Under the pieces are notes generated by a model. It made no database searches and had not been told where the DNA came from. It was given only the letters and a program-made list of their open reading frames with translations. From Chloroflexota bacterium (GTDB taxonomy: Bacteria; Chloroflexota; UBA6077; JACCZL01): a stretch of 47,405 nucleotides of DNA. The stretch's first letter is position 1. Each line of letters opens with the position of its first letter. The DNA is taken from contig JADZEM010000059.1 of NCBI GenBank assembly GCA_020850535.1, forward strand, positions 1 to 47,405. The letters run 5' to 3'. Made by a program: the position numbers and the translations under genes. This document shows positions 42,337 through 47,405 of this stretch, piece after piece.

Positions 42337-43947
42337 ATGGCGGTGACGATGTCCGCGCCCGCGCAGCAGGAGCGGGACGGCGTGTACGCGCGGCTCGAAG
42401 AGCGCGTCCTTGCCCGCGACCAGATCGGCGCGAGTCAGGTCTTCTACGAGCTGGTGAAGGCCGGCCGGCCTGTCGACGAGCTCGTTCGCGAGACGGTTCG
42501 GATCCACGCGCCGTACACGCATGTGCCGTTTCACCAGCGGCACGACAGCGGCGACGTCCGATTCGTGAACAACGATCACTGCCTGCTCAGCATGCGGGCG
42601 GCCCTGCAGCTCAAGAAGCTGGTGCCGGACGAGACCGCCTTCCTGCCGATGGCCCAGACCATCTGGTACATCCCGACGGGGCTGGATCCGTGGAATCAAC
42701 TGCTCGGCAAGGCGCCCGGCCACTACAACCGCGTCTACAACATGGAGTTCCAGGGCGCGCCGACGCCGCCCGTCGCCCACTGGGCCGATGGCCCGGCGCT
42801 GCGCTCCGATGCAACCCTTCAGGAGCGGCTCGATCACTGGCTGACGCTGGTGATGCGCTGTCAGGTTGAGGAAGCGTACGGGACGTTCCTCGGACTGATG
42901 CAGAACCCGGCGGACCGCCAGCAGGTGCTGGCGCAACTGATGTTCGCCGGCCTGATCGACGTGCAGGATCGGACGGTTTTCCGCCTGTCGTTCACGACCG
43001 GGCATCGCTCGTACCGCGCCCGCGCCACCATCGAGCTGGCCGAGACGGTGGGCTGGGAAAACGCCCATGACGTGATCTACGCCGGCGTGATGGATCTCGG
43101 CGTCGGGCCGCACTGGTACTCGATGTACGAGATGGCCTGTACCTACACTCGGGTGGTGCTGCAGGGTCAGGACGTCGAGATGCGGCACACCAACCAGAAG
43201 CCGCTCTCCCGCGCCGAGGTCAAGCAGACCGTCGAGGCCGTGACGAAGGGCAACGAGGTCTCCGTCGTCAAGCACATCGGCGGGCTGCTGAAGGCCGGCA
43301 AGTCGCTCAAGAGCATCATCGACGCGATCCAGCTCGCGGCCACCGAGACGATCCTCGAATGCGGCTCGCCGGCGGCCTACAACATGCCGATGCACGCCTA
43401 CGAGTACGTCAACACGGTCCGCTGGTTCTACGACAACTTCGACCACCCGCACATGGCGAAACTGCTGTTTATCGCCGGCTCGTTCGTCAACGAGGTGTAC
43501 CAGGGCCAGTATGCGTGGCCCGGCAACGGCCCGAAGGCGTTCACGGCCCCGCGTGGCGCGAGCGGCTGGTCGCAGGGGCAGCTGCTCGAAAAGGTGGACC
43601 AGGCCATCGTCGCGCTGAAGCCGGACGAGGCGGTTGGGCTGACGCAGGCGTATCTCAAGGCCGGCCACGACACGCAGCCGCTGGTCTCGGTGCTGGCGCT
43701 CGGGTGCAGCAAGCTTGGGAACGACCCGCACAACCAGGAGATCAGCCTCGTACAGCTCGAAGACTTCGGGCGGAACAGCCACGCCGCGCGTGGCCGGCTG
43801 CTGATGGGGGCGGCGGCGCACGCGGCCGGGCACCGCAAGTACGGGGAGCCGCTGGAGGCGTACCGCCGTTTCGCCGAGGCGCTGGGCATCACCGCGACGC
43901 AGAGCGCACAGGGCGACGGCGAGGTCGAGGAGGCGCTCCTGGACTAG
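42337..43947 (+). CDS. Unrecognised 536-residue protein
   Basis: I do not recognise this family. The protein is mainly helical, without signal peptide or membrane segment. It has several conserved-looking clusters: HAPYTHVPFHQRHD (near residues 57-70), NNDHCLLSMRAALQLKK, ECGSPAAYNMPMHAYEYVNT (about 346-365) and NFDHPHMAKLLF. The many His, together with Cys and Asp, could form a metal or cofactor site, but nothing proves it. GGAGGTGA lies before the ATG. It is divergent from the D-2-hydroxyacid dehydrogenase, and followed by a clear terminator, so it is a single-gene transcript. Confidence 0.8.
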   Translation: MAVTMSAPAQQERDGVYARLEERVLARDQIGASQVFYELVKAGRPVDELVRETVRIHAPYTHVPFHQRHDSGDVRFVNNDHCLLSMRAALQLKKLVPDETAFLPMAQTIWYIPTGLDPWNQLLGKAPGHYNRVYNMEFQGAPTPPVAHWADGPALRSDATLQERLDHWLTLVMRCQVEEAYGTFLGLMQNPADRQQVLAQLMFAGLIDVQDRTVFRLSFTTGHRSYRARATIELAETVGWENAHDVIYAGVMDLGVGPHWYSMYEMACTYTRVVLQGQDVEMRHTNQKPLSRAEVKQTVEAVTKGNEVSVVKHIGGLLKAGKSLKSIIDAIQLAATETILECGSPAAYNMPMHAYEYVNTVRWFYDNFDHPHMAKLLFIAGSFVNEVYQGQYAWPGNGPKAFTAPRGASGWSQGQLLEKVDQAIVALKPDEAVGLTQAYLKAGHDTQPLVSVLALGCSKLGNDPHNQEISLVQLEDFGRNSHAARGRLLMGAAAHAAGHRKYGEPLEAYRRFAEALGITATQSAQGDGEVEEALLD

Positions 43948-44043
43948 TCGTCAGCTCTCAGTGGTCAGGTGTCAGCGGTCAGAGCCGAGGCTTCCCGGCT
44001 GACGGCTGACGGCTGACGGCGCGGATGAGACGGCATCGTGAGC

Positions 44044-44078
44044 GGCGGCTGGCTCCCACGGGGGCCAGCCGCCTTTAT
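44044..44078 (+). terminator. Terminator after the unrecognised 536-residue gene
   Basis: GGCGGCTGGC and GCCAGCCGCC form a perfect 10-bp stem with a ten-base loop, followed by TTTAT. Bases 43950-44035 before it are low-complexity CTGACGG-type repeats. Confidence 0.7.
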
Positions 44079-44130
44079 CATCGCCCCAGCGTGCTCGAAC
44101 ACGTGTTCACTTTCGCATGAGAGGGGCGAC

Positions 44131-45180
44131 ATGATGTCGCTAGTGCTGGTCGATCCGCGCGCCATTCAGCCGGATCCCGACAACGTGCGTCGTGACGCCG
44201 CGGACGATCTGGACGGTCTGGCCGACAGTATCCGTCAGCATGGCGTCCTGCAGCCTCTGGGCGTAGCTCGAGAGAACGGCGGCTTCCGGGTGGTGTACGG
44301 CAACCGGCGGCGCGCGGCAGCCATCAAGGTGGGCCTGCCGGAAGTGCCGTGTGTGGTGGTGGACGCCTCACCTGAGGATCGGCTGATCCACCAGATGCTG
44401 GAGAACCTCCAGCGGCGCGATCTGAACGACATGGACAAGGCCGAGGGCTTCGCGCGGCTGAAGCGCAACCTGGCAAAGCACAATCCGGATGCCAGCGACC
44501 GCGGCCTGGACGAGGCCATTGCCCAGGTCGTCGGGTTTTCGCCGTCCACGGTGCGCCGGTACCTGGGGCTGCGTGACCTTGCGCCGGCCGTCCGCGACCT
44601 GATCACCGACGGCAGCCTGACCGTCACCCAGGCCCAGCACCTGAGCGCAGTGGCCGATCCGGTCAATCAGACCGAGCTGGCCGAGCTGGCGGTCGAGAAG
44701 GGCCTGTCGGCGGCGGCGTTGAGTCGGGCCTGCCGGGCGTCGGCGGCGCAGCCGGGCATCAGTCCGGCCGAGGCAATCGAACTGGGCGAGCGCGACCAGC
44801 TGCCGGAGCCGATCCGCCCTGTCCGCTCGGCGGAGGCGGCCCCGGCACGCGTAGCGCGCGCCCCCAGGGCGAAGGACGAGTCGGAGGATGACTCCGACCT
44901 GTGGGTCGGATCGGCGGACTCGATCCCGGATGACGACGGCCCGCGCGCGCCGGTTGGACCGCGCACGGCGGACGGCCACCGCGTGTTCAAGATCAAGACC
45001 GTCTCGGCGTTCATGGACGAGATCGACCGGCTGGCACGCTGCATTCAGGACGGAGACCTCGGGCGGGCGGCCGACGAAGAGGCCGACGCGCCGATCCAGC
45101 TGCGGCTCGCCTCGCGCCAACTGGCCTACGTGTCCAAGGAGCTGTCCGGGTTTCTGAAGAAGCGGGGCTGGGGCGAGTAG
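44131..45180 (+). CDS. ParB-like DNA-binding protein
   Basis: The 349-residue protein has the ParB/Srx nuclease-like domain: VDPRAIQPDPDNVRRD, GNRRRAAAIKVGLPEV as the CTP-binding box, and LENLQRRDLNDMDKAEGF. A helix-turn-helix follows (VGFSPSTVRRYLGL). The C-terminal part (about 230-349) is longer and acidic. No parA gene or parS-like motif is adjacent, so it may be a chromosomal regulator or plasmid-derived, not a segregation protein. GAGAGGGG lies before the ATG. Confidence 0.88.
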   Translation: MMSLVLVDPRAIQPDPDNVRRDAADDLDGLADSIRQHGVLQPLGVARENGGFRVVYGNRRRAAAIKVGLPEVPCVVVDASPEDRLIHQMLENLQRRDLNDMDKAEGFARLKRNLAKHNPDASDRGLDEAIAQVVGFSPSTVRRYLGLRDLAPAVRDLITDGSLTVTQAQHLSAVADPVNQTELAELAVEKGLSAAALSRACRASAAQPGISPAEAIELGERDQLPEPIRPVRSAEAAPARVARAPRAKDESEDDSDLWVGSADSIPDDDGPRAPVGPRTADGHRVFKIKTVSAFMDEIDRLARCIQDGDLGRAADEEADAPIQLRLASRQLAYVSKELSGFLKKRGWGE

Positions 45181-45245
45181 GCTGGGTTTCGGGTTTCGGC
45201 CGGCGCCGCCGGCCCCCGGGCAACCTGTGATGGACGCGTAACGCC

Positions 45246-45301
45246 CTCGCTTCTGTCCGTCTGTCGGAGCGTCAGTACACTGGCTGCGTGACAGAAGCGA
45301 G
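45246..45301 (+). promoter_or_regulatory. 12-bp inverted repeat upstream of the pentapeptide-repeat gene
   Basis: CTCGCTTCTGTC (45246-45257) and GACAGAAGCGAG (45290-45301) are exact reverse complements with a 32-base spacer. TACACT within the spacer could be a -10 element. It may be an operator or a terminator-like structure. Confidence 0.35.
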
Positions 45302-45360
45302 CCTTGCTGAACCGTCCCGGTCTGTTTCCGCGCTCGGCCTGCCTGAGCGGAGGCGCCGGC

Positions 45361-46224
45361 ATGGCGCTTGACGCCGGCCTGTGGCTCAACCTGCTGATCG
45401 TCGCAGCGGCCATGGGCGTGCTGCTGCTGAACCTCCGGATCCAGCGATCCGTCGCCGACGTGGTCAAGTCCGTCGAGCGCAGTGGTCCGGTCGCCGAGCG
45501 TTGGACGCAGGCCATCGAGCTGCTGGCGCAGGGCGGCGGCGACGGACCGGCGACCATCGAGCGGCGGCTCGCCGCCACCTACGCCATCGAGCAGGTGGCC
45601 CGCGAGTCGGAGCTGTACCGGACGCCCTCCATGGAGCTGCTGGCGGCGTTCGTGCGGGAGTACGCACGCGCCGGCAACACCGGACTGCAGCCGACGACGG
45701 AAGTGCAGTCTGTCCTGACGATCCTCGGGCGGTCATCCGTGGATGGCCTGGATCTGCGGCGGACGGCGCTCTGGGGCGCGGATCTGGAGAGCGCAAGCCT
45801 GACCGGCGTCAACCTCAGCCAGGCGCGCCTGCGCGGGGCGTCGCTGGCAGGCGCTTCGCTGACGCAGGCCCGTCTGCGCGAGGTCAACCTGGCCGAGGCC
45901 GACCTCGTCGGAGCGGACTTGAGCGGCACGATCCTGCGGGGCGCATCGCTGGCGGCAGCCGATCTGAGCGGTGCACGCTTGCGTGGAGCCGATCTCCAGG
46001 GGGCGGACCTGAGCCGAGCACGGTTGCGCGGCGCGGACTTGCGCGATGCCTCGCTGGTCGGCGCGCGGTTGACGGGGGCGACGCTCGACGATGCTGACCT
46101 GACGGGCGCGATCCTGGCCGGGGCCGATCTGACGTCCGCGACGCTCAACGGTACGATCCTCGCGGGCGATCAGCCGCTGGCCACGAGCCGCATCTCCAGC
46201 ACGCCGGCGCCAGTTCGCCGCTGA
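45361..46224 (+). CDS. Membrane-anchored pentapeptide-repeat protein
   Basis: The 287-residue protein has one membrane helix at about 8-26 (WLNLLIVAAAMGVLLLNL), a helical domain to about 115, then some 25 A(D/N)Lxx pentapeptide repeats to near residue 270 (for example ADLSGARLRGADLQGADLSR) that should fold into a right-handed beta helix. The GGAGG at seven bases supports ATG 45361. Such helices can bind proteins or mimic DNA, but no function can be given here. Confidence 0.9.
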   Translation: MALDAGLWLNLLIVAAAMGVLLLNLRIQRSVADVVKSVERSGPVAERWTQAIELLAQGGGDGPATIERRLAATYAIEQVARESELYRTPSMELLAAFVREYARAGNTGLQPTTEVQSVLTILGRSSVDGLDLRRTALWGADLESASLTGVNLSQARLRGASLAGASLTQARLREVNLAEADLVGADLSGTILRGASLAAADLSGARLRGADLQGADLSRARLRGADLRDASLVGARLTGATLDDADLTGAILAGADLTSATLNGTILAGDQPLATSRISSTPAPVRR

Positions 46225-46296
46225 CCGGCCGTCGAGGCTGGCGAAGCCCAGGACCGCCGCGCCACACTTGGCCGCACAGCGTGAAGGGGGACAGGC

Positions 46297-47151
46297 ATGC
46301 GGATCGTCATTACCGGCGGCTCGGGACGTATCGGGCGATGGGTCGTGCGGGAGCTGCTCGCGCGGGACCACGAGATCACGATTTTTGACCGCGTCCCGCC
46401 CAGCGAGCAGCCGGCTGGCGTGCGGTACAAGCTCGGCGAGTGTGAGGATCTCGGCGCGGTCTACGACGTGCTGCGCGGGCACGATGCCGTCATCCACCTC
46501 GCCGCCATCCCGTCGAATCAGGTGCACCCGTATCCGACGGTGTTCCGCACCAACGTCATCAGCACCTACCATGTTGCCGAGGCAGCCGGTCGACTGGGGA
46601 TGAAGAAGCTGGTGGCCGCCAGCAGCATCAACGCGCTCGGCATCACGATGGCCGAGCGGCCGTTCAACCCGACCTACCTGCCGATTGACGAGGAGCACCC
46701 GCGACTGGCGCAGGACGCCTACAGCCTGACGAAGCTGCTGGACGAGGAGATTCTGGCGGCGATGACTCGCAGGACGGGCCTCCCGACCATCGGCATTCGG
46801 CCGCCGCTCATGCAGTACGGCGAGCCTGAGAAGGAGCGGGAGACGGTGCGGGCGCGGGTGGACAATCCGGACCTCGCGTCGCGGGTGATGTGGGTCTACT
46901 GCGACGTGCGAGACCTCGCCCAGGGGTTCCGGCTGGCCGTCGAGGACACGACGCTCGAAAACGAGACGTTCTTCATCACGGCGGACGACGCCCTGGCCCG
47001 GCAGCCGCTGGCCGACCTGCTGCCGCGCTACTTCCCGGGCACGGAGGAGATGGCAAAGGGGCTGACGGGCACCTCGCCGGCCGTGGTATCCACGAAGGCG
47101 AAGCGGCTGCTCGGCTACCGGCCAGAGCACTCCTGGCAGGAGTACGTGTAG
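46297..47151 (+). CDS. NAD-dependent epimerase/dehydratase (SDR)
   Basis: The 284-residue extended short-chain dehydrogenase has the NAD motif GGSGRIG at the start, catalytic Ser in AASSINALG and the YSLTK (Tyr-x-x-x-Lys) pair. The C-terminal domain (about 170-284) binds a nucleotide sugar or similar substrate, unknown here. AGGGGGAC lies before the ATG. A family 3 repeat begins a few bases after the stop. Confidence 0.9.
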   Translation: MRIVITGGSGRIGRWVVRELLARDHEITIFDRVPPSEQPAGVRYKLGECEDLGAVYDVLRGHDAVIHLAAIPSNQVHPYPTVFRTNVISTYHVAEAAGRLGMKKLVAASSINALGITMAERPFNPTYLPIDEEHPRLAQDAYSLTKLLDEEILAAMTRRTGLPTIGIRPPLMQYGEPEKERETVRARVDNPDLASRVMWVYCDVRDLAQGFRLAVEDTTLENETFFITADDALARQPLADLLPRYFPGTEEMAKGLTGTSPAVVSTKAKRLLGYRPEHSWQEYV

Positions 47152-47154
47152 GCG

Positions 47155-47405
47155 GGGGGTATGGATCGTGGGTGGTAGGGCATGGGGCGTGGGTGGTGGG
47201 GCACGGATCGTGGGGCGTGGATCGTGGGCAGCGGATGCGTACTGGCTGACGTGCGCCGCTACGACGTAGTAATCACGCAACACACTCTGTCATCCTGAGC
47301 GCAGCGAAGGACCTCACCCGCTGACGCGGAAGTTGGCGGTCGGCGGGTGAGGCGTAAGACGACGGCCTGCAAGTGATGCGAACGTTGACGGTCACCCGCT
47401 GACGC
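47155..47405. repeat. Partial copy of the family 3 repeat
   Basis: The sequence has the G-rich GTGGGTGGTGGGG stretch, then TCATCCTGAGCGCAGCGAA, GGACCTCACCCGCTGACGC, and a spacer homologous to 40890-40970. The far arm would lie beyond the window end. Nothing else is seen here. Confidence 0.6.

Noticed and set aside
41665-43833. A 722-codon minus-strand frame
   Set aside because: It is antisense to the 536-residue gene and then a shifted frame of the dehydrogenase; it has no ribosome site or family motif.

Overview
The window is a high-GC, gene-dense stretch of bacterial chromosome. Its gene content suggests a Chloroflexota member, possibly near the Thermomicrobia: a YkoEDC-type thiamine-precursor transporter under a TPP riboswitch, a DUF2231-Rieske protein, a GH57 glucan enzyme, an RND pump with no envelope partners beside it, frequent GTG/TTG starts, and many palindromic intergenic repeats. 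The taxonomic call is an inference. I saw no rRNA, tRNA, CRISPR array, prophage or intact transposase.

Layout. 1-540: tandem copies of a palindromic MITE-like repeat. 547-5280 (minus): a GNAT acetyltransferase, then an assimilatory sulfate-reduction operon read from the right as DUF2292 protein, ferredoxin-type sulfite reductase, Fe-S APS reductase, an unknown protein and APS kinase. 5381-6323: a DUF4177 protein and a PIN-type toxin-antitoxin pair. 6364-9316: an OmpR-type response regulator, its histidine kinase, and an exported or membrane-anchored protein made of 22 Asp/Asn five-residue repeats; a matching 11-bp-phased direct repeat lies upstream of both the regulator and the repeat protein. 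9317-10800: repeat DNA, a permease relic and a candidate small RNA with a strong terminator. 10801-17989: a YihY-type membrane protein, a single-domain response regulator, a three-subunit molybdenum hydroxylase resembling PaoABC aldehyde oxidoreductase, and a DUF2231-Rieske protein.

18005-22424 (minus) is a thiamine salvage operon: extended -10 promoter, TPP riboswitch, ykoE, double ABC ATPase, EcfT and TenA. 22462-24137 holds another palindromic repeat, a MaoC hydratase, a Fur-family regulator and an exported cupredoxin. 24337-31233 (plus) holds aconitase, a Nudix hydrolase, a GH57 enzyme, a DHH phosphoesterase and a DUF4240 protein. 31623-38510 (minus) holds a sarcosine-oxidase-like flavoenzyme, a TIM-barrel isomerase, a secernin-type C69 peptidase and a large RND transporter. 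The right end holds GTPase Der, a perfect 78-bp inverted repeat, a D-2-hydroxyacid dehydrogenase, an unrecognised 536-residue protein, an orphan ParB-like protein, a membrane-anchored pentapeptide-repeat protein and an NAD-dependent epimerase, and ends in a second copy of the inverted-repeat family.

The most promising undescribed items are the two-component system linked by a shared operator-like motif to the Asp/Asn-repeat protein, the three families of palindromic repeats (one copy supplies the end of a coding sequence), the candidate small RNA at about 10610-10685, and the sulfur operon with a small leading gene and an internal terminator. These calls come from reading the sequence; no database search was run.
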